In this document: positions 1-8,777 of the stretch, in pieces
How positions within the stretch are numbered: position 1 is the stretch's first letter
Layout of the letters: each line of letters begins with the position of its first letter
Origin: Danxiaibacter sp048498555
GTDB lineage: Bacteria; Bacteroidota; Bacteroidia; Chitinophagales; Chitinophagaceae
Reading direction: 5' to 3'
DNA: 64,000 nt
NCBI GenBank assembly: GCA_048498555.1
Contig: JBEHXT010000011.1
Span: 146,030-210,029, forward strand
Program-made: the position numbers and the translations under genes
Notes under the pieces: model-generated
Databases searched by the model: none
Seen by the model: only the letters and a program-made list of their open reading frames with translations
What the model was told of the DNA's origin: nothing

Positions 1-2257
1 ATACCTTAAAATCTCCCGGCTCTGATACATATTTTAGATCTGAATTAAAAAACTTCAATAGGTCTTCATTGATTGTAAATGACACTTCTTTACTTTCACC
101 TTTCTTCAACATTATTTTCTGAAAACCTTTTAACTCTTTTACAGGGCGGCTTACAGATCCTACCATATCACGTATATACAACTGAACAATTTCTTCGCCG
201 TCGTAATTGCCGTTATTTGTCAACGTAACCGAAGCTGTAATAGTGCCTGTTTTTGTCATGCTTGGTGAAGACAATTTCACCGGACTATAATTGAACGTTG
301 TATAGCTCAATCCATAGCCAAACTCAAACAATGGCTCGTTAGGAATATCCAGATAGTTTGACTTGAATTTCGAAGGGCCGCCTTTTACGTAAGGGCGACC
401 GGTATTTCTATGGTTATAATAAACAGGAATCTGGCCCACATTCACAGGAAAAGAAGCGGTCAATTTACCTGAAGGCACTCGGTCACCAAACAATAAATCA
501 GCTATGGCATTTCCTGCTTCTGTACCCATAAACCAAACGTCGAGGATAGCATCCGCTTTTGTATTTTCTTCTGCAATCGTCATGGGGCGCCCGTTCATCA
601 AAACGATTACAACAGGTTTTCCTGTTTTTTTCAAAGCATCTAACAACCTCTTTTGACTCGGCTGTAAATCTATGTTAGACAGGCTGGAAGATTCTCCGGA
701 CATGTTAGCTGATTCCCCCAATACAGCCACCACTACATCAGCTTTTTGAGCGGCTGCCACTGCTTCATCCAACATCTCTAGCGGAGAACGCTTATCAATG
801 TCAATCTCATTCATAAAAGCGTTTACACGTTTTGCAAAAGCAGTGTCGTCAGAAATGTTAGCGCCTTTTGCATGAATGATATTTACATTGCTGCCACCAA
901 CATTCTGCATTCCCTGCAATACGGAAACGTTATTTGTAAAGTCACCGGAAACGCTCCATGTACCCAGCATGTTCAAGTGATTGTCTGCCAAAGGACCGAC
1001 TAGTGCAATGGTTCCTGATTTCTTCAGAGGAAGAACGTTATTGCTGTTTTTTAACAATACCGCAGATCGTGTTGCAAAATCTCTTGCGGCTGCACGGTTT
1101 TCTGCATTGAAAATATCTCCCGAACGGCTCGGATCGCAATAACGATATGGATCTTCAAATAATCCAAGTTTAAATTTTGCTTCTAACACTCTTCTACACG
1201 CATCTTCAATCTGCTTAACAGTAACCTTTCCTTCGTTCAATGATTTTTTGAGTGTAGTCAGAAATCCTTCACCCACCATATCCATATCAACGCCGGCTTT
1301 TAAGGACAATGCAGATACTTCCTGTAGGTTACCCATGCCATGATCAATGGTTTCATTAACGGCAGTATAGTCTGTAACAACAAGCCCTTTAAATTTCCAA
1401 TCCTTGCGCAAAAGATCCGTCAGCAACCATTTATTAACCGTAGCAGGCACACCGTCTACCGTATTAAAAGAACTCATTATGCTACCAACACCCGCATCAA
1501 TTGCTGCTTTGTAAGGAGGCATGTAGTCCTGAAACATTTGAATACGGCTCATGTCAACAGTATTATAATCGCGGCCGCCTTCACCAGCCCCATACAACGC
1601 ATAGTGTTTAACACAGGCAATGACCGTATTCTTTGCCGCCAGATCATTACCCTGGTAACCTTTAACCATCGCTTTTGCTATTTGCGAACCGAGATAGGGG
1701 TCCTCACCAGACCCTTCCGAGATGCGGCCCCAGCGTGGATCACGGCAAATATCAACCATCGGCGAAAACACCCATGCAAGGCCATCGGCCGTTGCTTCTT
1801 TCGCGGCTATCTGCGCGCTTTTTTCTATCATCGGCATATCCCATGAACAAGAAATGCCGAGAGGAATAGGAAATATTGTTCTGTGTCCATGAATAACATC
1901 CAACCCAAAAATCAAAGGGATTTTAAGCCTTGAACCAGTGACGGCTATTTCCTGCGCCTTGCGGATTTTTTCCGCACCGGTTATGCCAAATAAGCCACCC
2001 ACTTCGCCACGCTTAATCTTGTTATCAACGTCACCGCTTACAACAGAACCTGTTACTGCTCCGCCGGGCGTGACAAGATTTAACTGCCCGATTTTCTCTT
2101 CAATCGTCATGTGCTTCATCAGGTTATCGATGAAGACATCCATCGTGGATTTGTTAACAACGACGTCGGCTTTACTCACTTTCTCTTTAACCTGGGAAAA
2201 AGAGGGCGTGGCCGCAATTGCTGCTGCGAGCAATAACCATCCTGCTTTTTTATTCAT
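1..2257 (-). CDS. bglX: GH3 beta-glucosidase (3' end off window)
   Basis: Periplasmic exo-acting glycoside hydrolase family 3 beta-glucosidase. 752 codons are visible and the C-terminus lies beyond the left edge. A signal peptide (residues 1-21, ending SFSQ) is followed by the GH3 TIM barrel with the K-H pair near 217-218 (VKHYALYGAGEGGRDYN) and the nucleophile motif GLVVTDY, with Asp near residue 296. The alpha/beta sandwich domain and the start of a C-terminal fibronectin-like domain (PVKELKGFQKI) follow. It is the last visible gene of the minus-strand PUL1, where it would convert short glucooligosaccharides to glucose; GH3 enzymes next to GH144 enzymes are known to act on beta-1,2-glucooligosaccharides. 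The symbol is by family resemblance only. The start was chosen for its intact signal peptide. Confidence 0.93.
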   Translation of the reverse strand, partial: MNKKAGWLLLAAAIAATPSFSQVKEKVSKADVVVNKSTMDVFIDNLMKHMTIEEKIGQLNLVTPGGAVTGSVVSGDVDNKIKRGEVGGLFGITGAEKIRKAQEIAVTGSRLKIPLIFGLDVIHGHRTIFPIPLGISCSWDMPMIEKSAQIAAKEATADGLAWVFSPMVDICRDPRWGRISEGSGEDPYLGSQIAKAMVKGYQGNDLAAKNTVIACVKHYALYGAGEGGRDYNTVDMSRIQMFQDYMPPYKAAIDAGVGSIMSSFNTVDGVPATVNKWLLTDLLRKDWKFKGLVVTDYTAVNETIDHGMGNLQEVSALSLKAGVDMDMVGEGFLTTLKKSLNEGKVTVKQIEDACRRVLEAKFKLGLFEDPYRYCDPSRSGDIFNAENRAAARDFATRSAVLLKNSNNVLPLKKSGTIALVGPLADNHLNMLGTWSVSGDFTNNVSVLQGMQNVGGSNVNIIHAKGANISDDTAFAKRVNAFMNEIDIDKRSPLEMLDEAVAAAQKADVVVAVLGESANMSGESSSLSNIDLQPSQKRLLDALKKTGKPVVIVLMNGRPMTIAEENTKADAILDVWFMGTEAGNAIADLLFGDRVPSGKLTASFPVNVGQIPVYYNHRNTGRPYVKGGPSKFKSNYLDIPNEPLFEFGYGLSYTTFNYSPVKLSSPSMTKTGTITASVTLTNNGNYDGEEIVQLYIRDMVGSVSRPVKELKGFQKIMLKKGESKEVSFTINEDLLKFFNSDLKYVSEPGDFKV

Positions 2258-2278
2258 GATCATAATTTTAGTTTTTTT

Positions 2279-2425
2279 GAACCACGGAGGCACTGCGACA
2301 CGGGGCAGCACAGCGATTTTTACCTATACTAATCGCATAAGATTTCAATCAAACGACTATTCACTACATCATCAGGCCTTACAAAAACTCCGTGTACCGT
2401 TCCTTTCGCCGTGCCTCCGTGGTTC
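2279..2425. repeat. MITE-like unit bounded by CCACGGAGG inverted repeats
   Basis: The 20-bp arms at 2279-2298 and 2406-2425 are inverted copies of GAACCACGGAGGCACKGCGA, matching at 19 of 20 positions. About 107 bp without a plausible gene lies between them. The left arm follows a T7 run, and the right arm ends five bases before the stop codon of the GH43 gene. The arms share the CCACRGAGG core with those around the GxxExxY gene near 4192-4702. This looks like an empty, non-autonomous form of that unit placed between two PUL genes without breaking either. The family assignment is inference. Confidence 0.7.
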
Positions 2426-2430
2426 CAACC

Positions 2431-4179
2431 TTACTCTGCCTTGGCAGTCGTTTGCACCGACACACCATTTTCATTAATCGCTTCTATCGCAAAATAATAT
2501 GGCTTCTCTTTGTCCATCGCTTTATAGAAATAGTCATTGGCTTCGTGTATCATAATGCAGTTATACAATTTATCCGGGGCAGTGCCAACGTATATATTGT
2601 ATGCATACGCATTATCAACCGGATCCCACTTTAGCCATGCACTGCGTTTATCCGATTCGGTCCTTAACACAATTAATTGTTTTACTGCCTCAGGCTTCTG
2701 CCCGCTTCCTAGCCCAAAAACACGCAGGCCTGAGATCGCAAATTTTCCGGTAGGCATGTGAATATTTTCAAGCTTTATATAACGTGCCTGAACAGGTTTT
2801 TCCAGTTCTATATAATCGTGCGGAACATCTGTTTTATTTGCGCTTTTATCTGTCAACACTTTCCAGTTTTTGCCATCTGTTGAATAGCGGAGTATGTATT
2901 GATGATAGATGCCTTGCTGCTTGCCCATAAATTCTGCATCCTGATCCGCATAGTTAATCTGGACTGCATTAACCGTACTTATATCGCCCAGGTCAGTTTG
3001 GATCCACTCTCCTTTATCTCCTGTTATTGCGCTCCAATAGGTTTTGATATTTTCATCAACGGCATTGTTTGCATGAAAGCCGCCAAATGTGGATGACACC
3101 TGCACAGGCTTGTTGTAATTCAATAACATCCAACCACTAAACTGGCTCTGCAAATGATCTGCTTTGCCGGACGGAAGATAATGCGGGTAATCTCCCCACG
3201 CAGTGTTACAATACATGGTGCCATCTTTATCAAAGCCTGCCGGCCAGATACCGATGCGCCTCTCAAAATTATTCTTCACTGAAATGGCGATGGTTGATAC
3301 GTGCCAATAGTTATCCCATTTATCCTGGTAAGTAGCACCATGCCCGGCGCCGCGCGCAAATCCACCCGGCTTGTAACTCAAGGGCAGGGATTCATGTGTG
3401 AATGGGCCAAGCGGCGAATTGCTGACTGCTACACCATCTGCATAATGACTGAACTCAGTAGCAGGGCCACCCCATTGCAAATAATATTTATTGTCATGTT
3501 TTGTCATCCACGCACCTTCCATAAAACCTTTCAGGAAAGTGTTATCAAGATATTCTCCAAAGCGGTGCCAACCGTAACGTTCATCGTCCTTAAGCAGCAT
3601 TTCTTTGCGAGTGCCGATTGGCTGTAATGTCTTTCTATTTATTTCAATACCATATAATGGGTACACGTTGCTGCTTCCGTTATACATATACAATTTGCCG
3701 TCGGTATCCACAAAAAAAGCTGGGTCCCAACCGCCGATTTCAAAATTAGAAACCGCCTTTTCCCATTTGTTTGACTTGGGATCAGTGCTCATCCAGATTG
3801 GGAATTCGGAAGTGTAGGTTGAGCCAAACACCATCATCGTATCACCTTGTACCCAAACAGCCGGTGCGCACAAATCATCATACAATCCGGGATATTTACT
3901 GGTTAGCTCCGGCGTGAGAAAATGACGGAAAACAAAATTCCAGTGAAGCATATCATTGCTCCACCAGTAGCCCCATTGATTCGTGGAAAAGAGATAGTAA
4001 TCGCCCTTGTAGGTTACAATCACAGGATCCGCCGTTGCACGATGTTTACCCCATTGTGTGAAATTGGGAATCGGGCAATAGCCATAGTCGATATTGATGG
4101 GATTGCAATAGGTTTTCTGTTGCGAGTACAAGGGGCTGCTTAACGCTAACGCGATATATAAAATCAGTATTTTCTTCAT
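2431..4179 (-). CDS. GH43-like glycosidase with discoidin and FN3 domains
   Basis: Secreted five-bladed propeller hydrolase of the GH43 type, 582 aa. A signal peptide (1-19, ending PLYSQ) precedes the catalytic domain (about 25-340). The classical acidic triad is visible: Asp51 in RATADPV, Asp152 in GGWDPAF and Glu221 in FMEGAW. An F5/8 type C (discoidin) carbohydrate-binding domain covers about 350-487, and a fibronectin III-like domain covers 495-582. GH43 members act on arabinoxylan, arabinan, galactan and related glycans, so the substrate cannot be read from sequence. It lies in the co-directional PUL1 between two repeat-bounded elements and probably trims side chains or acts on a companion glycan. 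Confidence 0.85.
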   Translation of the reverse strand: MKKILILYIALALSSPLYSQQKTYCNPINIDYGYCPIPNFTQWGKHRATADPVIVTYKGDYYLFSTNQWGYWWSNDMLHWNFVFRHFLTPELTSKYPGLYDDLCAPAVWVQGDTMMVFGSTYTSEFPIWMSTDPKSNKWEKAVSNFEIGGWDPAFFVDTDGKLYMYNGSSNVYPLYGIEINRKTLQPIGTRKEMLLKDDERYGWHRFGEYLDNTFLKGFMEGAWMTKHDNKYYLQWGGPATEFSHYADGVAVSNSPLGPFTHESLPLSYKPGGFARGAGHGATYQDKWDNYWHVSTIAISVKNNFERRIGIWPAGFDKDGTMYCNTAWGDYPHYLPSGKADHLQSQFSGWMLLNYNKPVQVSSTFGGFHANNAVDENIKTYWSAITGDKGEWIQTDLGDISTVNAVQINYADQDAEFMGKQQGIYHQYILRYSTDGKNWKVLTDKSANKTDVPHDYIELEKPVQARYIKLENIHMPTGKFAISGLRVFGLGSGQKPEAVKQLIVLRTESDKRSAWLKWDPVDNAYAYNIYVGTAPDKLYNCIMIHEANDYFYKAMDKEKPYYFAIEAINENGVSVQTTAKAE

Positions 4180-4191
4180 AGTTATTTTTTT

Positions 4192-4702
4192 ACCACAGAG
4201 GACACGGAGTTTTTTTTCACTGAATAACGCGGCTTCCGTACATCTGTGCCTTTTATCATAACACGACTCTTTTTATTCCGTTTTTCATGCTTACTTCATT
4301 GAAGTTTAGCAACAGTCCGACTCTACATCGAGAGAGCTTGAGATAAGTTAGTATTTGCGCAAGATGAATTTCACACAATTTCTCAACCGCTTTAATTTCA
4401 ACGACTATTTGACCAGCCACAAGCAAATCAATCCGGTAATCAATATCCAGTCTTACCGATTCGTAAACCAGCGGCAATCCTTTTTCTTTTTCAGCTGCAA
4501 GTCCTGTCTTCATTATTTCATAATAAAGGCACTCTTTGTAAGAACTTTCTAATAGCCCGGGCCCTAGCGCACTATGAACCTTAACAGCAGCACCAATTAC
4601 TGCTCCGTTCAGATTGTTTACATTCATAAAAGGGGGCTTAGGTGAGACGTCAAATGTAAGCATCTGTGCCATCGGTGAAAAAAACTCTGCGCCCTCTGTG
4701 GT
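4192..4702. mobile_element. Putative GxxExxY element with terminal inverted repeats
   Basis: A 511-bp unit whose ends are imperfect inverted repeats: 4192-4220 (ACCACAGAGGACACGGAG plus T8CAC) and 4675-4702 (GTGA7CTCTGCGCCCTCTGTGGT). They agree at 25 of 28 positions, allowing one A-run indel. It contains a single gene, the GxxExxY protein. It begins about 15 bases after the stop of the upstream GH144-like gene and ends 12 bases before the start of the GH43 gene, so it fits between two PUL genes. The arms resemble the repeats at 2279-2425, 49703-49740 and 57650-57765. No transposase is present, and mobility is inferred only from structure. Confidence 0.6.
4256..4627 (-). CDS. GxxExxY protein, PD-(D/E)XK nuclease superfamily
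   Basis: A protein of 123 aa when started at the ATG giving MNVNNLNG. An open frame continues upstream to 4792, but that part overlaps the inverted repeat and the preceding gene, and family members are normally about 125 aa and start like this. The name motif is seen as GLLESSY after KVHSALGP. Nuclease-fold residues are visible as Asp in RIDLLV and the E-x-K pair in VEIKA. The molecular role of GxxExxY proteins is not established. Such genes often appear alone between unrelated genes, as here inside a PUL. Flanking inverted repeats suggest a nuclease that recognises or maintains the repeat unit; that is inference. Confidence 0.8.
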   Translation of the reverse strand: MNVNNLNGAVIGAAVKVHSALGPGLLESSYKECLYYEIMKTGLAAEKEKGLPLVYESVRLDIDYRIDLLVAGQIVVEIKAVEKLCEIHLAQILTYLKLSRCRVGLLLNFNEVSMKNGIKRVVL

Positions 4703-4716
4703 TAACCTGTAACCAA

Positions 4717-6051
4717 TTAGCGCAGTGTTCTCTCGAATCCCAACTTTTGCAATCCATTCTTCACCTCCGGACAACTCATAAACAAATTCCACAATAGTCC
4801 TGTTCGATAATTTTCAATCATTACAACAATTGGACCCTGGTCGATGGCGAGATAAGACTTTGCATACCAATTTTTCGTTTCATTAAATGCATCCACAAAA
4901 CCGTATTCGCCCCATATTTTATCGCCCAAATCATAATAAAAATGCTTCAGCGCCTGCATGGAGTATTCGGGCGTATAAGGGAATGCAGATAAGGCCGCCG
5001 TGGGTGTAATGGTTCCAAAATCATTTGTAGGCGAATGCGCGTTATAGCCGTTATAAGTATCGCTCGCCGTTAATCCCCAGCAATTGGCACCGTACCCATT
5101 GAAGTTGTTTGGGTTACGAACGCAGTGCTCCCTGTTGATCAATGTATGATTTTTATTTTGTTCCCAATAATCTGCGTATTGATCTCTCAATCCGCGTGGA
5201 TCGAGCCCCAGAAAGGAATAATGCGAAAAGAAGAGCGGGCCTCCGTAATCAAAACCCAACGGCAGTTTAATGCCATAGAATTCTTTTCCGTTACGGAAGA
5301 AATCACTCTGCGCCCAACCCCGGTGATAAACAGCAGGTGTAACCGGATAACGTTCGGCAGAAGCCGCAAGCACATAAGTGATCAAACATTCATTAAAACC
5401 CCGCAGCGGAAAATTCATTACCCAACCGTTATTCGGGCTCCAGTGCCAGTACAGCACATCCTGGCCATTACGCGTGAACCAGTTCCATTCAATTTCGTTC
5501 CATAGCCAGTTTACACGGTCGCGGATCTCTCTTTCCTTTACATTGTCTTTCGTAAAATACTGGCGTGCACACAAAAGCCCCTGGAACAAAAAGGATGTCT
5601 CCACTAAATCTGCACCATCATCCTTTCTACCAAAACGAATTACCTTCCCTGTTTCACCATTCATCCAATGCGGGAAAGCACCGTGAAAAGCGTCTGCCTT
5701 CCACAAAAACTTTACGATTTTATTCATGCGTTCTGCAGCCTGTTCGCGGGTAATCCAGCCACGTTCGGAAGCTACGATTATCGCCATAATACCAAAACCG
5801 CTGCCGCCTGTTGTAACAACTTCGCCTCCGTAATCGAATGACTCATTACTGCGCTCCCGCGCCAATCCACTTACCGGGTGCGCAAAGTCCCAGAAATATT
5901 TAAAAGTCTGTTTCTGAACAAGCTCAAGCAAGGCTGATTCTGAAAGGTTTTTAGGCCTGTCAGCTGGGTTGAATGGCTGCGATTTTTTCTGCGCAAAACA
6001 CATTGACCAGGCTACGCTGAGAACTAATAAAAGCAATGATTTAATCTTCAT
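4717..6051 (-). CDS. GH144-like endo-beta-glucanase (glycoamylase-like fold)
   Basis: Secreted (alpha/alpha)6-barrel hydrolase, 444 aa. The signal peptide is 1-20 (ending SMCFA). The barrel has motifs SGFGIMA, HGAFPHW, the acidic cluster D144-x3-D148-x2-E151, YWHWSPN and FFSHYSFLGLDP, typical of the Glycoamylase/GH144 family (endo-beta-1,2-glucanase of Chitinophaga pinensis). It shares most motifs with the next gene upstream and is clearly a paralogue. As a PUL1 member it would cut beta-1,2-glucan to oligosaccharides for the GH3 enzyme. The family is well supported; the exact linkage is inferred from family and context. Confidence 0.85.
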   Translation of the reverse strand: MKIKSLLLLVLSVAWSMCFAQKKSQPFNPADRPKNLSESALLELVQKQTFKYFWDFAHPVSGLARERSNESFDYGGEVVTTGGSGFGIMAIIVASERGWITREQAAERMNKIVKFLWKADAFHGAFPHWMNGETGKVIRFGRKDDGADLVETSFLFQGLLCARQYFTKDNVKEREIRDRVNWLWNEIEWNWFTRNGQDVLYWHWSPNNGWVMNFPLRGFNECLITYVLAASAERYPVTPAVYHRGWAQSDFFRNGKEFYGIKLPLGFDYGGPLFFSHYSFLGLDPRGLRDQYADYWEQNKNHTLINREHCVRNPNNFNGYGANCWGLTASDTYNGYNAHSPTNDFGTITPTAALSAFPYTPEYSMQALKHFYYDLGDKIWGEYGFVDAFNETKNWYAKSYLAIDQGPIVVMIENYRTGLLWNLFMSCPEVKNGLQKLGFERTLR

Positions 6052-6141
6052 ACCAGCAAAGTTTTTTTAAAGCCCGGCGGTTGTCGTACCTGTCAAACAA
6101 TCGCAACTATTACCGCCGGCAAAAGCAATATTTATTTGTAT

Positions 6142-7818
6142 CTAAAAACCGGAAAAGCCGAGCTTTGTCAAACCCGATCTAACTTCCGGGGCGCTCATAA
6201 ATAAATTCCACAACAGCTTTGAACGATAATTCTCTATCATTACAATTTGCGGCCCCTGGTCTATAGCCAGAAAAGAATCAGCAAACCACAAATCTTTCAA
6301 ACTAAATGCATCTTTAAAACCATAATCTCCCCAAAGCTTGTCGCCCAGTTTGTAATAAAAGAACCGAATCGCGCGCATGGATTCTTCGGGCGAATAAGGC
6401 AAAGAAGAAACCGCCGCTGTTGGTGCAATCACTCCTACATCGTTGGTTGGAGAGCTTGCTGTATAACCATTCGGAATATCACTAGCCGTCAAACCCCAAC
6501 ATGCATCGCTGTAACCAAAGAAGCCTTTTGAGTTATACTTACAGTAGTTATAATTGATGAGCGAATGATTTTTATTTTGAAGAAAATAATTGTCCGCGTA
6601 GGCATCTTTCAAGGCCGTTGGGTTTAAGCCAAGAAATGAATAATGAGAGAAGAACAGCGGGCCGCCAAATGCATCACCCAATGGCAATGAAATTCCGTAA
6701 TAAGCGTTGCCATTTTTGATGTTGCCATTTTTTGCCCAACCCTGATCGTACACCGCCTTTTGAATTGGATAAGTGGGTGAAGAGGCAGCAAGAACATAGG
6801 TGATCAATGCCTCGTTCCATCCCGTTATGGGCATGTTCATCACCCATTGTTTGTCCGGGCTCCAATGCCAGAATAAACTGTTTGTGCCATTTTGAAACCA
6901 TGTCCATTCAACACCTTTCCATAAGCTGTCTATATCGTCACGCAATGCACTTTCGTCGGGTGTTGACTGACTAAAATATTGGCGGGCAGTCAAAAGGCCC
7001 TCCATCAAAAAAGAAGTTTCCACCAAATCGGCACCATTATCATTTGCACTGAAAGGAACTACTTTACCCGTACTGCCGTTAAGCCAGTGCGGGAACGCAC
7101 CATGAAATTTATCCGCGCTTTTCAGGAAAGCCACGATGATTTTCATTCTTTGCAATCCTTCGGCTCTTGCTTTAAAACCACGGTCAACCATTGCCACTAA
7201 AGCCATGATACCAAAGCCAGATCCACCGATGGTAACTATATCACCGGATGAGTTGCGTTCTCTCGCAAGGCCGCTAACCGGATGGCCAAAATCCCAGAAA
7301 TATTTAAAAGTTTTTTGTTGAATAAGGTCAAGCAATTCGTCATCAGAAATACGGGGGAATTTATCAGTAGAATCAAGAGAAGAAATAAGAGAGATGGTTA
7401 TGGCGCTACTCAATTTACCGCCAGATTTTGACATCAGCCCTGCAGAAGCCGACACTTTAAATTGCGATAGTGCAGTTAACGTGGCAGACGGCGTTAAGAC
7501 AACTATACTATCATTGTTTTCGAAACTTGTTATACAATTAACAGGACTTGCCGCGGCGTTCAACAGAGCAATATTATTTGCAACAGACGACCGCTCTAAA
7601 GGCGCATCAAACTTAAATCGCAAAGCAGGTTGCCTGCCTATATCAAAATAGCTTTTTCCGTCAAATGACTGGCTTCCGTTTATGGTGATACTGGAGCAGG
7701 TAAAAGATGAAGGGGCGGGTGCCGGTGCAGGTGCCTCACTCTTTTTTGAGCAGGAATGCAATACGCACACAATGGCTGTTATCAGTAAAGCTTTTAGGAC
7801 GTTATTCATTTTCACCAT
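6142..7818 (-). CDS. GH144-like glucanase lipoprotein with N-terminal Ig-like domain
   Basis: A 558-aa paralogue of the preceding enzyme. A signal peptide with lipobox VLHSC (Cys near 23) predicts a surface or outer-membrane lipoprotein. A Pro/Ala/Ser linker and a roughly 110-residue Ig-like (Big_5-type) domain precede the catalytic barrel (about 155-558), which carries SGFGIMA, HGAFPHW, the same D-x3-D-x2-E cluster, FWHWSPD and FFSHYSFLGLNP. The surface-anchored version could make the first cut outside the cell while the shorter paralogue works in the periplasm, a common PUL arrangement; that division is inference. Translation may start three codons later at MNNVLK (7809). Confidence 0.84.
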   Translation of the reverse strand: MVKMNNVLKALLITAIVCVLHSCSKKSEAPAPAPAPSSFTCSSITINGSQSFDGKSYFDIGRQPALRFKFDAPLERSSVANNIALLNAAASPVNCITSFENNDSIVVLTPSATLTALSQFKVSASAGLMSKSGGKLSSAITISLISSLDSTDKFPRISDDELLDLIQQKTFKYFWDFGHPVSGLARERNSSGDIVTIGGSGFGIMALVAMVDRGFKARAEGLQRMKIIVAFLKSADKFHGAFPHWLNGSTGKVVPFSANDNGADLVETSFLMEGLLTARQYFSQSTPDESALRDDIDSLWKGVEWTWFQNGTNSLFWHWSPDKQWVMNMPITGWNEALITYVLAASSPTYPIQKAVYDQGWAKNGNIKNGNAYYGISLPLGDAFGGPLFFSHYSFLGLNPTALKDAYADNYFLQNKNHSLINYNYCKYNSKGFFGYSDACWGLTASDIPNGYTASSPTNDVGVIAPTAAVSSLPYSPEESMRAIRFFYYKLGDKLWGDYGFKDAFSLKDLWFADSFLAIDQGPQIVMIENYRSKLLWNLFMSAPEVRSGLTKLGFSGF

Positions 7819-7903
7819 GCCTGTTTTAAATCAATCGTTAAAGAACAAAGGAGACAGGAGTATTTCCCATCCCCTTTGTAAACCAATTCAGCAGATCTTA
7901 TAA

Positions 7904-8752
7904 CTATTTAACTTTCTCGTTGTTGTAAATCTGCGCAACCTCTGTTGGAGTCAACGCCACATCATACACACGTAAATCATCCATCAAGCCTTTGTAAGGG
8001 CCGATCCAGCTATCCGTTCCACCATTTTTACCAACATACATTACTTCTGCATTTGCAGTGCCATCACTGTATATGATCGGGCCATGAGGAGCAGTGGCAG
8101 ATGCAATCGACTTACTAAACTCTGCACCATTCACATAAACTGTCTGTGTGCTTGTGTTAGCGTCCCACATATACACTAAATGAAACCAGCTACTCTCAGG
8201 GTACCCACCGGATTTATCAAACCAATTATTACCGAGGCTGCCTGCTTTTATCTCATGAAAGTCGGTTGCCTTAAACCTGTAATTGGTTGCAGCCGCATCC
8301 ATAAACAAACAATATCCGTTGGCCCATGTGTTTTTTTGCGTAAGAGAAACCAAAAAGCCGGTACCACTTGTATTCACTTCAGGCTTAACCCAAAGTGAAA
8401 CCGTAACACTGCCGGATTTTAGTTTATCATCCGCAGGCACAGTAAACCAGATATCCTTACCATTGCCACTGAAAGAAGATGATTTAAATCCTTTGCGATC
8501 TACACCATAATCTATTTTTGAAATTGTTGCGGTTCTGTTTCCTACCTGTTCTTTGATATTGTTATTAAAGCTCCAGTAGGCCACCTGGTGATCTGTATTT
8601 ACCACGTCGTAAACTTGCTCATCAGGCATATTTATTTTGTGATCGGGAGCAAAGGATGTTCTTTCAACAACTCCTTCTTTTTGACAAGATGCAAGCATTG
8701 CCAACAATGCCAGCGGGCAGCCTGCCTTTAAAATGTTATTAATTATTTTCAT
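7904..8752 (-). CDS. LamG-like surface glycan-binding lipoprotein
   Basis: A 282-aa lipoprotein with lipobox LLAMLASC (Cys near 23). One concanavalin A/LamG jelly-roll domain follows (about 55-275), with VTVSLWVKPE, WFHLVYMWD and MDDLRVYDVALTPTEVAQIYNN, the usual LamG_3 ending. No catalytic signature was recognised. Position directly after SusD in PUL1 is where SusE/F-like surface glycan-binding proteins sit, so it probably binds the target polysaccharide. It could instead be a laminin-fold lyase or hydrolase, but its size and single domain favour binding. Confidence 0.8.
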   Translation of the reverse strand: MKIINNILKAGCPLALLAMLASCQKEGVVERTSFAPDHKINMPDEQVYDVVNTDHQVAYWSFNNNIKEQVGNRTATISKIDYGVDRKGFKSSSFSGNGKDIWFTVPADDKLKSGSVTVSLWVKPEVNTSGTGFLVSLTQKNTWANGYCLFMDAAATNYRFKATDFHEIKAGSLGNNWFDKSGGYPESSWFHLVYMWDANTSTQTVYVNGAEFSKSIASATAPHGPIIYSDGTANAEVMYVGKNGGTDSWIGPYKGLMDDLRVYDVALTPTEVAQIYNNEKVK

Positions 8753-8777
8753 TGTTTTGTTTTGAATATGAGCAATT

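Noticed and set aside
1340..2477. Plus-strand open frames opposite the GH3 gene and the 2279-2425 repeat unit
   Set aside because: They lie antisense to a clear GH3 reading frame or inside repeat DNA, have composition unlike protein, and match no family.
4628..4792. Longer N-terminus for the GxxExxY protein
   Set aside because: It would translate the inverted repeat and the end of the GH144-like gene, and would exceed the normal family length by 55 residues.
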